From Phellopilus nigrolimitatus (Eukaryota > Basidiomycota > Agaricomycetes > Hymenochaetales > Hymenochaetaceae), in NCBI GenBank assembly GCA_021029095.1, contig JAJOHG010000052.1, forward strand, positions 1 to 64,000: a stretch of DNA of 64,000 bases, given 5' to 3'. Each line of letters opens with the position of its first letter. The first letter of the stretch is position 1. This document shows positions 1 to 12,258 of this stretch, piece by piece. The notes beneath the pieces are model-generated. The model was not told where the DNA came from. It worked only from the letters and a program-made list of their open reading frames with translations, and did no database searches. The translations under genes were made by a program, and so were the position numbers.

Positions 1-1007
1 TAACTATATGCCGAAGCAATATATAACTCTCTTTAGAAAGAGACAGTCTCCTCAATTTGTGTGTTCTTCTCCGGGTCGGTGTCGTCGGCTGGCTTCTGAA
101 GGGCGACATAGCTCCTATTCCCTATCCAGCCTGGGGGCATCCAAGAGGCTGCGTGTCCGCCATCTGTACGCCGTCTGTGGGCATGTTGAGCGGTGCAGTG
201 GGTGCTTGGAAGTGGAGCTTTCCTGCATGAGTGCATACATACAAACGCGGTTTCGTCAAAGCGATTTTTTAAAAGCAAGTATTGGAAAAGGAGACTGACC
301 AACAGGCGGAGCGGCATGGCGAATGCTGAGGACTTGATATCGGAGGTTGAGTTGAACATACTTTGGTACGTCGCGTATCCGAGGTCGACGACCTAAGGGG
401 AATCAGCCCTGGTCAGAGAGAAATCCGAGCGCGAGAAGGATGAACGATCGCTTCGATCAAGGAGTCGTTTAAGAGCGCGGAGAGAGTACATGCAGACCAA
501 AGCCTTTGAGCAAAACATGAGTTACTCTTGAATTAAATATAGCGCTTTGGTCGTGCACAGCACGCGACCGGCTGACAAGAAGTTGCGAATTCGAAAATAG
601 ACCTCGGCGCCCGCGATTGCTTATAACTCGTATATATCTAGATTTGCACGGGCGGTACTTCATGTATAGATGCTGCGAGTGTAATGATGCGAAATAACAG
701 GACATAAGAGAGCACTCAGTATTTGATTTTCTAAAGGCGGCTCGAATGCAAGCCGATGACACGGACGCCGTGAGAAACATTGAAGCGGCGTGATGACTTG
801 TGACTTGCTCTTTGTAAGAGTAGTATTTGACGGTCGTTACTGTACAATATACTATACGCTCTTAGTATTTATCATCAGGAAGCTGAGTATAAATACCGGA
901 GACAAGGTCTAGACGACAAGTTCCCACCACTCCGAGTCCTCTTCATCGATCCCTTTGCATAAAGTGACTTTCCGGCTTTTCCGTTCAACCATCGACGATT
1001 TGCTACA
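1..1007. other. Left-edge intergenic region
   Basis: No gene could be supported here. Open frames on both strands are short, lack recognisable domains and do not splice into one another convincingly. The last 150 bases precede the aldo-keto reductase start and should contain its promoter; TATAAATA lies at 888-895, about 115 bases before the ATG. Confidence 0.4.
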
Positions 1008-2828
1008 ATGACCGCCAATACACTTGAGTATGACCCGAAAGGCATGCCCTTCCGCCGCCTTGGCCCTAGTGGCTTGCGTGTTCCAGTTTTCTCGCTCGGA
1101 GGATGTGAGATTTTTAAAAATGTAATCAGAAACTGACGATAATGATAATCTACAAATACAGGGCTCACCCTCGGAGGGACTATCTTTGGTGACCACGTAA
1201 AGGTGCGTTTTTCGTGTTCATAAGTCTGCAGAATTATTCAAATTTACATTTCTTGTCTCATCTCCAGGAAATTATCAAAGTCGCATTTGAGAATGGCATC
1301 AACATGTTCGACACTGCCGAAGTGTACGGGAAGGGTAAATCTGAGGAAGAAATGTGCATATACAAGGTGTAATCTTCAGTAAATTTTAAACTAACATGCA
1401 TTCGTCTACAGGGGACGCGTAATCAAAGAACTGGGCTTGCGCCGTTCTGACCTTGTCATATCGACCAAGCTCTTCTGGGGACAAGGCTCCAGCCCGAACA
1501 ATGGCGGGCTCTCGCGCAAGCAGTAGGCAGCGTATTTTGTGTTCCAAGAACTGTCGCTGACATCAATCGCCATTTTTAAGCATCATCGAAGGCACGCAGG
1601 CTGCATTGCAACGCTTGCAAATGGACTACGTAGATATCATATTTGCGCATCGACCAGATAGGACGAGTACGCTGGATTAGCTCGCGTTAACCTGGTTCAT
1701 ACTGACGATTTTATCCTGTTTCTAAGCTCCTATCGAAGAGACTGTACGTGCGTTCAACTATGTCATCAACAAGGGCTGGGTAAGCATGATTTTGTTTCCT
1801 GTCATTGCAAATAATTTCTGATCGTTTTCTCAGGCGTTTTACTGGGCCACGTCGGAGTGGTCTGCACGCGAGATTGAGCAGGCGTTCCGTAAGTTGAAGG
1901 AACTGTTTTTGATGATAGAATTCTCATCTTATTCCCTACAGATGTTGCGGATAAGTTGAACCTGATCCCTCCCATCGCGGAGCAGTGCCAGCATCAGTGC
2001 GTTTAGGTCTTTCACCAAAGTAATGAAATCTCACAGTGGCACCTCAGCATGTTCCACCGCGAGCGCCCAGAATCCGAGTACGCGTGAGTACAGGTCGACT
2101 TTCTGCTCGCAAATATCGGAATCTCAATAAGTTCGCTTATTTTCAGTCCACTGTATGCAAATTACGGTATCGGCACGACAGTGTGGAGCCCTCTTGCTGG
2201 AGGGCTCCTCACGGGAAAGGTTTGCCTTGTCTTTTCCCCTTGTATTGACATTCGTGCGAGAAGTTTAATATGTCACTCAAACCTTAGTACAATGGCGGTA
2301 AAATCCCCGAGAACTCGCGTTTCGACAATCACAAAGACGTTTACAAGACTGCTGTCGCCAGCCTCGACCAGGAGGAGGGTCGCAAGAAGATTGAGAAGGT
2401 CGAGAAACTCAGCGAGATCGCCGAGAAAGGTTTGTCTGCATCTCCTGTTCTCTTCTCAACCCCCGAAAGCATGCGGCAAAAAGCCGTGACTGACGCTCGA
2501 CCTCGTCGTATTTCTGTTGAATATTGAATAACAGAACTCGGTTGCAAAGTTACGCACCTCGCTCTTGCGTGGGTCGCTAAGAAGCCAAACACGAGCACAG
2601 TCATTCTCGGCGTGTCTCGCCCCGAGCAGGTACTCGACAACCTGAAGGCACTCGAAGTACTCCCGAAACTGACTCCAGAGCTGATGGCGCGCATCGATGC
2701 GATCCTAGAAAACGCGCCTGAGCCCGAGGTAAGCCTCCTGCGATATTCTCCAGTTGCCTAACTGACCTGTGGACTAGTCGTTGTTTAACCGCCCGCCGCT
2801 TGACACTACATTCAAGGCTCTTTACTAA
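1008..2828 (+). CDS. Aldo-keto reductase, Kv-beta-like (spliced)
   Basis: NAD(P)H-dependent oxidoreductase of the aldo-keto reductase superfamily, closest in style to the voltage-gated potassium channel beta-subunit group found across fungi; cytosolic, natural substrate unknown. The ATG at 1008 opens an N-terminus reading FRRLGPSGLRVP, followed after an intron by LTLGGTIFGDHVK. The catalytic tetrad is visible across exons: Asp and Tyr in NMFDTAEVYGKGKSEE, Lys in VISTKLFWGQG, and His in VDIIFAHRPD. Later exons give WSPLAGGLLTGK, the family cofactor-binding loop, and TVILGVSRPEQVLDNL, the usual C-terminal nucleotide-binding stretch. The protein ends FKALY at 2828 and is about 340 residues, the normal length. 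Roughly nine short introns interrupt it. No frameshift was seen. Confidence 0.93.
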
Positions 2829-4396
2829 GTTCGGGAATTCTGATCGAGGGCGCATATGTCTTTAAAGGCTGCCAGATATGTTCTAAGTGTGCTTGATTGC
2901 ACTAGCAATGAAACTGTAACATAAATGTCTGAATCTCATGGAGAAAGAACTCTCGGGGCTGGACGGTATTAGCGGTAGTATGAGTATCGTCCTGGTACCT
3001 AAGCTTTCCATCGGTATATCAAATGAAATCTGGATGGGATGTAACAGAAACACATGACTATAATTAAAAACCTCACTAAACGCCTTGGCGTTGAGTGTAC
3101 CCTTCTTTCCTTCTTCCACCATCTGTCCCTTGCGTGCTAGATTCTCCCAATCGTTTCCATCATCATCGCTACCCGCCTACGTCCTCTTCGCTCCAGTCAC
3201 CTGCCCGTTTGTCTCCGGCCCAGCGCCCTGCTGTTGTGTTTTCAGCCACTCCCTTCAATAGACTTCAGCTACAATTCTCTCAGCCAAAACCAAATTCTTC
3301 TCCACTAATTCCCATACTTTTGTCCAATAAGGATGAGTTGTGCGTGCTAAGAAAGAAAATCGAACCGACCGACCTGTTGTACAGTAATGTCTGGGATTAA
3401 CACAGGACTAACTTTCGCCTATTCTCGAAAATGTTTCATGGATATCGCACTACTTGACATAACATCTCATCACGCCACCACTACTATCTCCTCTTGTGAC
3501 TATTCCCGAGTATTTCGCCCATTCCGATTCTGCTGTGTTAACCGACCCTCATTTGCTAACTGCGCGCGAGAGGGCGGCAGATCCCACCAGCCACTGATCT
3601 GTCTGCCACGTTTCGCCCCTTCAGTAGCACGCATAAATTGAAACACATAAGTGGTCCAGCCCCGTCGCTTACCCTTGGAATTAAATTGCGCATTCAATAA
3701 AGCGATCCATGTTGGACGACATCGACATGCTCGACATGTCTTACAAAACGTTTTTTAATTTCGGAGTGCATATATTCTCATCCCAGATGCAAGAACATCC
3801 TTGCTAGCTATAGCACACGGCGAACAAGGTTCGGTAAGAAGAGACAGACGATAATTCAATTAAGCATGCAAACATAGCAAAACATCCAAGCAAACACCAA
3901 TGAAGGCCAAAAAGACAGCAGAGAGAAAAAGCAAAAGGGGGTTTTAAGAACAGAAAGGGAGACGCCACGAAGAGATCCAAAATCGATTGTGAAGGGAAAA
4001 ACAATAAGCCGGAGGAAACGAAATAAAAATAATGCTAGGGTAGTGCTAGGGTAGTAAGTGGGATAAATCGTAAGCGCACGTGTATGAAAGGTCCTCTGGA
4101 CTCATGCGGAAAGTTATTTGTAGGAAGAGCTAAGGGGAAGAAGGTGAATAGGAATAAGAGGATGCCATGGATTACAGATGCAGAAAGATGCAGAAGTGAG
4201 TTGGTGCGTAGCGTTCATGAGATGGGGCGGTACGATGAGCTGGTAGCGGGCACGCGGATCAAGAGTATGTGCCAGACTCGTGGTATGTGCGCTCTTATAA
4301 ATGCCTGCGAAACCGCGATTAGTTCTATATACAAAGAAGAAAATATAAAATGGAAAGCCCACTGAGATAAAAGAAATTATATGGGACAGACGCGTA
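2829..4396. other. Intergenic region
   Basis: No supported gene. The stretch lies between the convergent 3' ends of the aldo-keto reductase (+) and the DUF7729 gene (-). Open frames around 3095-3700 are pyrimidine-rich and low in information. 3840-4100 is A/G-rich on the + strand. Confidence 0.4.
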
Positions 4397-5846
4397 TCAC
4401 GGCAGCACCACAAGTCCAAGCAGTACGCCGAGTGCAACAACTGCCCACCGTTCTTTTCCGAATCCGAAAGCCCAATTGCGAGACGCACTGCTGCTCTTGC
4501 TCACCAGTCCGATCTGTGCGTATCCGCTCCCGCATGTAGCCGCAGCGGCTGCAGCAGCGCTATCATACGTCCCCTGTAGCCCGTCCGCACTGCTGTTTCC
4601 CGTCTTGATCGCCTCTGCAAACACACCGAGCAGGCTGCTCGCGCACGAGCTGCAGCTCGGCGTCGTCGTGTTCGGCATGCCGATTCCAAGCGGGATCTGG
4701 TACAGGTATAAGTCCGCAGGCGAAGCAGAGTGTGCGGCTAGCGAGTAGCAGTATGTGTTCGTCGTCTGGTCGACAAGGCACCCCGCCCTACGCAAGATCG
4801 GGTACGCGTGCAGCGCAAGCAGGGTCTGCGTCACCAAGTTGTCCTCCTCCGAGAGCTCCCGAGAACACGAAGAGGAGAGGGACGAGGCGAACCAGTTCAT
4901 ATTAGCTGTGCAGGCGGAGAAAGACGGGGTGGTGTCGCAAGTACCAAAAACTATCGCGTTAAGTGCAGATAAATTGGTTTGGGCCTGCTGAAGAGAGTAA
5001 GAAGGATGTATTATAATTTGGAAACCAATTAGGTGCAGAACAACGAGAAATCGTATAAAAGCGTACAAACAAGAAAGTAAAGTAGAGGAAAGTGATAAGC
5101 GGATGAAATTAAAAGCGACGAAGAGTCAGTCAGAAAAGGGTGAAATAGTGCACAAATTGACTGACCTGGATGAACTCTGTGCTGAACTGCTCGAGTAGAC
5201 TGAAAGGTCGACATGCTCTGAACGGTTCGGTCTGCGTCATATTCGTGAAGAAGTTCGCGCAAGACTCAGTTGTCACGTTTGACGTCGCACCCGTAGTATC
5301 AAATGGCTGTGGGAACGGCGTGGGAAGCGCCGGATGATTTGTAGGATTAGGGACAGGAGGAATGGTTTGCTGGGTTTGCGAGAGCTCTGTGGTGGTGGTG
5401 GGGACCTGGGGTGAAGCATCCGCAGTCACCAGGATAGATGATGAAGGCGCAGCTGGGTCGGATAAAGACAGTATCTGCGGGAAGGGCGTACGCTTATGGT
5501 GGCCATGGTCGAGTTCTGACCATCTTTCTGGAGCTGCCGACTTGTCCAAATCGTCGAAAGCGTCAAAGCTCGATACATGTCGGGTGGAGAGAGCGACAAG
5601 AACCAAGACAACGGGAACCAAAAGGATTGCCCAACGTGTCCGACGCGCCGTGCGCTGTTTCTGCTGATGACTTTCGGCGACTATAGCTGCTGCTGCGCGT
5701 ATTCCTTGCATGTCGCCGCCGCCGTCGTGGTCGTCGAGAAAGAGTGTGGGTATCGATGAAAACTCTTCTCTATCTTTTTCCTTCTCGTCCGTGATGATAA
5801 TGCGAGGGACCGTGACTGGAAGCGGGGAAGGCGGAGGCGTAAACAT
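4397..5846 (-). CDS. DUF7729-type membrane-anchored surface protein
   Basis: Two-exon gene, 423 residues. Exon 1 is 5846-5166 and exon 2 is 4987-4397; the 178-nt intron has a CAG|GTCAGT donor, and the junction is in phase 0, joining FIQ to QAQTNLSALN. Residues about 70-88 (ILLVPVVLVLVAL) form one membrane segment after a basic cluster, suggesting a type II or signal-anchor protein. A Pro/Thr-rich spacer follows, then a Cys-rich domain with SCANFFTNMTQTEPFRACRPFSLL, FGTCDTTPSFSACTANMNWF and CSSCASSLLGVF, the pattern I know from fungal DUF7729 proteins. The C-terminus ends in a Ser-rich stretch and a hydrophobic tail (WAVVALGVLLGLVVLP), compatible with a GPI-anchor signal. Molecular function is unknown; a cell-surface role is inferred from topology. 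Confidence 0.8.
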
Positions 5847-7624
5847 CGTGGACGTGAATTTTATCTTGCCGAGTCTTCCCGGAGATCAGCAGAGATGGGT
5901 GGCAGGATCGCGTCTGTCGAACAGGAGATCAAGCTTGAGGCAAGTTGATTCGCAGCAGTACTGAATTTTCGATTGGAAGTAAAAGAGTGTGATAAACGAG
6001 TGAAAGTGTCCGTGGACGTTAGCGATACCGTAATCACCGACGGCTCGTCCTGAGCACGCTGCGTTGTGCGACGTCGACGTTGGACCGTTGTTGTTGTGGA
6101 CGAGGTGGACGTGAGAGGAGAAGAGCGGGCTGAGAAGGACTGGGCATCTGGCCGCTGGCGTAAAATATAAAGTAGTACCTGAGCGTCCATCTTTGGAATA
6201 TGAGTAGAAGGCGTGTGCGGTCCAGGCCCTCAGTGACCCTGAAATACCAAATAAGGCATGTCCGACGGCATTAATTTTGTCTCCGACACGTCACAGCAGC
6301 GACGGTGCTAATGCAACGGCTTGGGGATAAGTTTGAAAAAACTGGCAGATACGTAGTATATACTTCTCTAATTATTATGCCTCCGATATTACACTTTTCA
6401 GCTATAAACGAACTACATTCTGCTGTTAAAATCACATACATAATTATTACTCTGACAATACCCATCACAGACTGACTTAAGCTTGGCATTTGATTGGTGG
6501 TACTATGAGCTGAAAAAAAAAAAATCGTCTTGAATACCAGGGATGCTAGGCAGGGAAGAATAAGGGAGTGATGAGAAGTTTTTGCAAGGAAAAAAAAAAA
6601 AGAAGAGTGAAAAGATGCGTCGTCGTTGTCAGATGGAGAGATTCAATTAGGTTCGGACATGGGACTTGGAAAGCAGAAACTTCAAATGCAGGATCTGACT
6701 TATTGTAGGGTACAGACTTGCGAGGTTTTTGAGATTCAGTGGATGATGCTGCTCGATCATATGCCCGATTTGTCCTCGAGCGTCGATCATTGTAATTTTC
6801 TTCCGCTTCTTCTGTCACGACGGACTCGGACGGAGACTTCACGCAGTTTTCAGGCATAACGCGCGATCCCGAGGCTCCCAAGGTTGCTCGCTCGTATCAA
6901 TCTGACAGATTTATAAAAACTCAAAAAACTCATGTGACTTTTATCCACAACTACTGTGCCTGGATTCGGGTGCTGGGAAACTACAGTATTCTCCGTGTAC
7001 GTTGAAGCTAAGGAAACCGTATGAGTCCTGCTCTGAGTTCTTGGATACAAAAATTTACAGTGACGCTGCTGTGAGGGCAGAAAAGCGAGATGCTAATTCA
7101 ACTGCCATCGGTCAACAGATTCGACGTGTGGCTTTCGGCTATCACAAGGCTGTGCAGGAGTAGCTGGATCGGGACCGACCGACGGTTGATGATCTTCCTC
7201 CGTCGCCCTCTCAACACGGGACCAATTTTCCCAGAAACTGATCATTACAGCTTCAGTACTATTGTTAACATCGGCCATATTGAATATATCATGTTGGTCC
7301 CCACTTATCTCAGCAAGGAAACTAACAAAGCTGACGAGGATCATCAAGTATTCGAGCTAGAAAGTCACCGCAAGTCATCGACTCGTTCTTTTCAAGTTCA
7401 GGTCTGCTCGGCGAGACCACTTGCCTAAAGGGCATAGCATGACCTCCGTGATGCAAGCTCGACTAGGTGGTTGCACCGAGACACGCAAGAACAGCCTTCG
7501 TAGCTCCGCAACGTAGCTCCGATCATGACTATCTCATATTCTCATGTCGCCCTCGGATTTTGAACGCGGCCACTCACCTACCTATTAAGAGACACTGAAA
7601 CTGGAGAAGGGAGAAGAGGAGAAA
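5847..7624. other. Intergenic region, possible weak minus-strand coding
   Basis: No gene is supported with confidence. On the minus strand, 6881-6546 and 7347-7093 contain hydrophilic frames of moderately coding-like composition, for example SPSESVVTEEAEENYNDRR and ERATEEDHQPSVGPD. These could be pieces of the C-terminal tail of a divergent membrane protein. I could not join them with clean splice sites or recognise a domain. A 10-base and a 12-base A run lie near 6513 and 6590. Confidence 0.25.
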
Positions 7625-10453
7625 ATGGCGGACATCGCTTCAAAGGAATTCTTGACTTCAATTTTTATTGGTGAGCTCACTTGCTTCTAACATCAGAAAC
7701 ATGAAACTGAACACTGAGACCTGTGCAGGGCTTTTGTTCACGAGCATGTCCGTTGACGACTGTGCATTCCTCTCATTTCAAATTGCTGAATACATCACAA
7801 TCAGATTCTACGGCGGCGCGATCGGACAGACGGCGTGGTATTTCTCACTGTACAAAAGGGATTCGGAATGGCGCTACTTACTCGTGAGTTTCATATCATT
7901 ACCGGTGTCATCGACACATCGTTTCATCCTATCTCCAGGTCGCGACTCTCTTGTAAGGGGAAATTCAATCACCTCAATGTACGAAACGATCTTGACGCGA
8001 CAGCCAGGCTTCTAGATACAGCCCACGTGATCGTGTTTTCTGTTGCGGCTTACTACGTGTTTCTGTCCTGGCTGAATCCACTCGGAGCTTTGGATACGAC
8101 TACCTGGTGCTGTGCTTTTTTGATTGGTCATGGGTCGCTGAGACTAAAACTTTTCCTCGCTGCATTAGGAGTCTTCCGGTATGTACTCTTAAAGAAATAG
8201 TTGTTTCAGAAGTATCTTGAGCTTAAGCTGTTTGTTGTACACCAAAGACAACAATCGCAATAACTGTGAGCAATCACTTTTGCACGTCAGCTTGTTCAGG
8301 CGAATTTCTAACACTTTGTTGTATTAAAGTATGCCCTAACATTCATTGTACAATGGTAAGCAGTATCTGTCAGTTTCACGGACGGAGTGTCATTCATAAT
8401 TCGTTTCCGCAGCTTCTTCATCCTGAGAATATGGACCTGTGCGTCTATTCCAGATTTCTTTGTGGTATTCGTATCCTTAATAAGCATACAGTGAGCCAGA
8501 AGAACAAGGCGATAATTGCATGTATTGTAAGTCCTATATTTCCTCTTAACTTCAGACAGTAATCAAAGAGGTGCTTTCAGACTATTCTTGTCATGGTTCA
8601 GATCGGTTCGCATTCGTCTTTTCGTTCAATTATCAATGAAAGCGATATGAACAGATATGCCTCCAATTTCAGCGTCCGGTATGGGTACATTCATCCTCCT
8701 CAGGATTGAGCCGAAGATCCTTTTCGACTCTATGCTTGAAATAAATCTTGTTGCTCAAGAGTGAGTTCCAATGTAGTTTGGGCTGGTTGTCTTCGCATGC
8801 TTATGGACTCCTTCTGCGTTTATCGCTTAGGACGAGAAGTCCCATTTTTGACATCACCACACGAACCAAGGTGAGTCAGCTATCAGTTGACATCACACTG
8901 AGATTAATCCATGACCTCGTCGATAAGATTGCGGCTGCCATTGAGCTTTCCAGTAGCTTAGTCGCAGACCTGGCTATCACAGCTACTCTTGTATTCTACC
9001 TCTATCGCGGGAGGTCCGTGACGAAGTTGTATGTTGAATATCATCACCTTTGTCTCCCGTATTCATGTTCTATTTCATTTCTGTAGCGCATTTGCAGCAA
9101 ACTCGGTCATCAACAGACTCATGTGCTTCGCCCTGTCGACTGGGCTTTTGACAAGGTACTTGTCACTGCGCCGATTCCCTGCTTTAAAGTACTGACCATA
9201 AAACAGCTTGGTTGCACTCGTGAATTTGGTTCTGGTACGATAAACTTGTCGTCAAAGCTCTGCACCAGCTTTCATACTGATACTCGAGCAGTTCTTATCC
9301 GCTCCGAACTCCTTCTCTTGGCTCGCTCTTCAGATTGTTTCTAGCAAACGTGAGTTTACTTCTATAGCAAATACAAATACAAGATAGCTGATGATACTCT
9401 TGACAGTATACGTCAACTCACTACTCGCGACGTTTGTTGTTTCACATGTATATTAATCCATGCCCTTGCTCATTGGGACTTGACAGATTGAACTCCCGGC
9501 GTTCAGAGCGCGACCTCAGAAGCTCTCTTTATAACTCGACTCCGCCTCCCATGACCAGTCGACTGTCTATGAAACTCGACCACGAGGCAGAGCCCCGTGG
9601 TAGCAATGAAGATGGCCAGGAGCCTCGTCATGACCGTGTTCTCCGAGAATACGACCTACATCTTGACTACGATCGCGACCTTCTTCCTCCGAGCCCACAA
9701 ATCAACCGCACAGCGCGCGATGTTGTGCAGGCTCGTCGGGAACTACTCGGGTCCGGAGACATGAGGCACATAATTGACATACCAATCCCTTCTGGATCGA
9801 TATCACCGACTCCGGCTTCACCGCCACGCGTGCCGTCAATGAAACGTACCACGAGCGGCTCGCAGGGCATGCCAACGCCGGACCCCTCCTCGATCGCAGT
9901 ACCGTCTAACGCGTGGCTGTTGCCATCATTGTCTCCCAAAAGGCGCGAATCCAGACACTCCACGAGGTCCGACTCTACGCCTTCCGTGCATTCTTCTCAC
10001 CTGACGGTGCGCACGTATAACACGGGCACATTCACCGTAGCTTCTCACACATCTCACGCGCTGCCTCCGCAACCTCCGCTCTTTCCGGGTGATGGATTCG
10101 CGAACCTGAGTATTATTGCATCGTACGAGAGCGGCGCTCGTGGGCCTGGCGTGCTCCGAATACCGGGAATCAATGCGCGAGCCTCTGTAACAAGCTCTGC
10201 TACCGGCGGACCTACCTCCAGTGGCATACGCCCCGCGCACAAGAATTTACCCATAGGGCGTTCTTATCCCCAGCCGCAGCACCCACCGAGGTCAACGCGC
10301 TCAGCGCGCTCCGGAAAAGCTGTGACTAGTTTGCCTCACATTGCGAATCTGAAGTTTCCGTCCGAGATACACCGCGACGGGACGGTGCAAAACCGCCGAG
10401 CGGCTTCACTTGCTAATTTGAAGCTATCACGTCGCGCGGGTTGTGTATTCTAA
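7625..10453 (+). CDS. DUF6534 membrane protein with long disordered tail
   Basis: Multi-exon gene of the Agaricomycete DUF6534 family, predicted multi-pass plasma-membrane proteins of unknown function with a receptor-like layout. It starts MADIASKEFLTSIFIG (ATG 7625). Family landmarks appear in order: WRYLLVATLL joined to LLDTAHVIVF through an acceptor at GCCAG before 8011; ADLAITATLVFYLYRGRS near 8970; NSVINRLMCFALSTGLLT near 9100; LVALVNLVL near 9215; and the conserved terminal signature YVNSLLATLNSRRS across the intron before about 9487. Members usually stop within a few dozen residues of that signature. Here the last exon runs about 320 residues more, rich in Ser, Pro, Arg and Thr and apparently disordered. 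About ten introns; middle exon edges are uncertain. Confidence 0.85.
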
Positions 10454-10711
10454 AGAATCTCGAGTCATCTCGAGAGATATTTTATTTGTTTATTTATTGC
10501 AATTTGTTTTCTGTTGTCATTCATGCTTTCTTTCTTTTGTAATACTGTAGTAGAATGCCCTCTCGCGATCTGCAGTATCAATTATTCGCTCTTTACATCC
10601 ACGTTCACTAACGGAATGCAGATATTATTTATAGACTGTAATTAGCACTGTCGAACGAATAATCAAAAGATGATCAAATTACTGGGAAAATGCAATAAGG
10701 GGAGAAATGAG

Positions 10712-11648
10712 TCATGCAACGAAGGGAATGAATCTCCAAGGAACTCGCTTGCTATACGCCTCCCACTCCTTCCCAAACTTCTGATGCAATGTCTGGTCCT
10801 CAGACGGGGCGCGCAAGATTAAGTACGTGCACCCAAAGACCACCCAGCCGATGTAGAACGCGAGGCCCGCTCTCACTGCGCCGATGATCACCGCTTGTGC
10901 CAGCGAGAACCCTGTCCTGACGCTGTAGTGCTGCAGGGACAGTGCTCCACACTCCGTGACATATCCGCCTGGGCTAAGCAGCAGGGCAACCATGCCGCCG
11001 CGCACGAGAACCTCTCCGGTGTACGAGGGATGACGCACGACGGAGTACGGGCCGCCAGTAACGAGCTTGTGTTCCGAGAGGGTAGTGTGCGTAAAGGAGA
11101 AGAGGCGGCCCATCGTATTAAAACATGCCTGCCGAATGACGTATCCAATGAAGATGGACAGCGTGCTGAGGATGAATACATTTGAGAATGGGGTAGTGAG
11201 AAGCGAGCGCGACGGCTGCAGGACCGGGAGTATAGTCGCGGAAGAGCGGGATGGTAGGAGGATCGGGAGTATAGTCGCCGAAAGTGGGTGGGTCGGATAA
11301 AGGGAGAGGACACGGGCGAGGAGCTCGATGGCCGTAATCATCCAAACAACATACTTCGAAGAATCAAAATTGAGCAAATCAATCCGTGAGCGCTTAATAC
11401 ATTGAAACGAGATGACATACTTTCGTGCTCGCTACCGCGATCATGGCGAGCCGATTGAGACGTCTATGCCCGTGAAGAGCTTCTGCACCGGGTGCCGACT
11501 GAGCTATATTCTTGCGCTTTTCCTGTGAAAGAAGCAGATGGTTCGAGGACTCTTGTGCTGTGCGAGGAGGGGTGCTGGAGATATGGTGTGCAGCACTCGT
11601 GGCTACGAGTAGTAAAAAGTGGGCGTTGCTCTCAGAGAGGCTGATCAT
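10712..11648 (-). CDS. Isoprenylcysteine carboxyl methyltransferase-like (copy 1)
   Basis: Two exons, 11648-11421 and 11353-10712, give 289 residues; the 67-nt intron is in phase 0, joining ASTK to YVVWMITAIE. The protein is an integral membrane methyltransferase of the ICMT/STE14 type, a family that methylates the C-terminal prenylcysteine of CAAX proteins in the ER membrane using S-adenosylmethionine. Diagnostic motifs are all in the C-terminal half: GGPYSVVRHPSYTG, and EDQTLHQKFGKEWEAYSKRVPWRFIP. Several hydrophobic segments precede and separate them. The N-terminus begins with a hydrophobic stretch (HFLLLVATSAAHHI). It lies 610 bases downstream of a second, related gene on the same strand. 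True STE14 function versus a paralogous methyltransferase cannot be settled from sequence alone. Confidence 0.88.
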
Positions 11649-12258
11649 GACTGCGCTCCTGCGACGAAGAGGGATAAACTGCAGAACGCTCTCGGGAGTG
11701 ATGGAGTTTATATCTTGCGCCTATCCTATAAATATGTTCTCGGACGCGAGTTAGAGTCAGATCAATGTTTCCAGGAATGAACAATCATAGCCATTAGAAG
11801 CGGCGGTAGCAGCGCGATTGACTGTTAAAAATGCAAGTAAGTGTCAGTCTGGTATGGAAATCCGAATACGACATCGGAGTGACACTTTGATGATAAGATT
11901 ACTTTGGACGTTTGCGATGTGCAGCGAGCGCCCAATATCAGAAGAGTCAGGGGCCGTGATTGAGCTAGGTTCTGATGAGCTTGGCGGATCGAGAATTCAC
12001 TGTGATAAAGATACATCATTATGCAGCCTAAATCGTTACATTTATCACTAGCGGCCGTCCCGCGAACTTCGGGTGCGCGTTTTCCAGTCATAGGGCACAA
12101 CTGGTGATTTACCACTCTCAACCAATTCATTTTCGAGCGCGGGTTGCACACAGTTAAACTAATGGAGACGATGCAATCAAGATTAGCGCAACCGTATATA
12201 AGAATAATCAAATACGCACAGCTACGATTCCATGTGATGGTATGTGCCTCTGCGAGAT
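11649..12258. other. Spacer between tandem ICMT-like genes
   Basis: Intergenic DNA carrying the 3' region of copy 2 and the promoter of copy 1 (both minus strand). No gene or repeat recognised. Confidence 0.4.

Noticed and set aside
3095..3697. Overlapping frames of 65-101 codons on both strands
   Set aside because: Pyrimidine-rich, no domain, no splice partners; consistent with chance.
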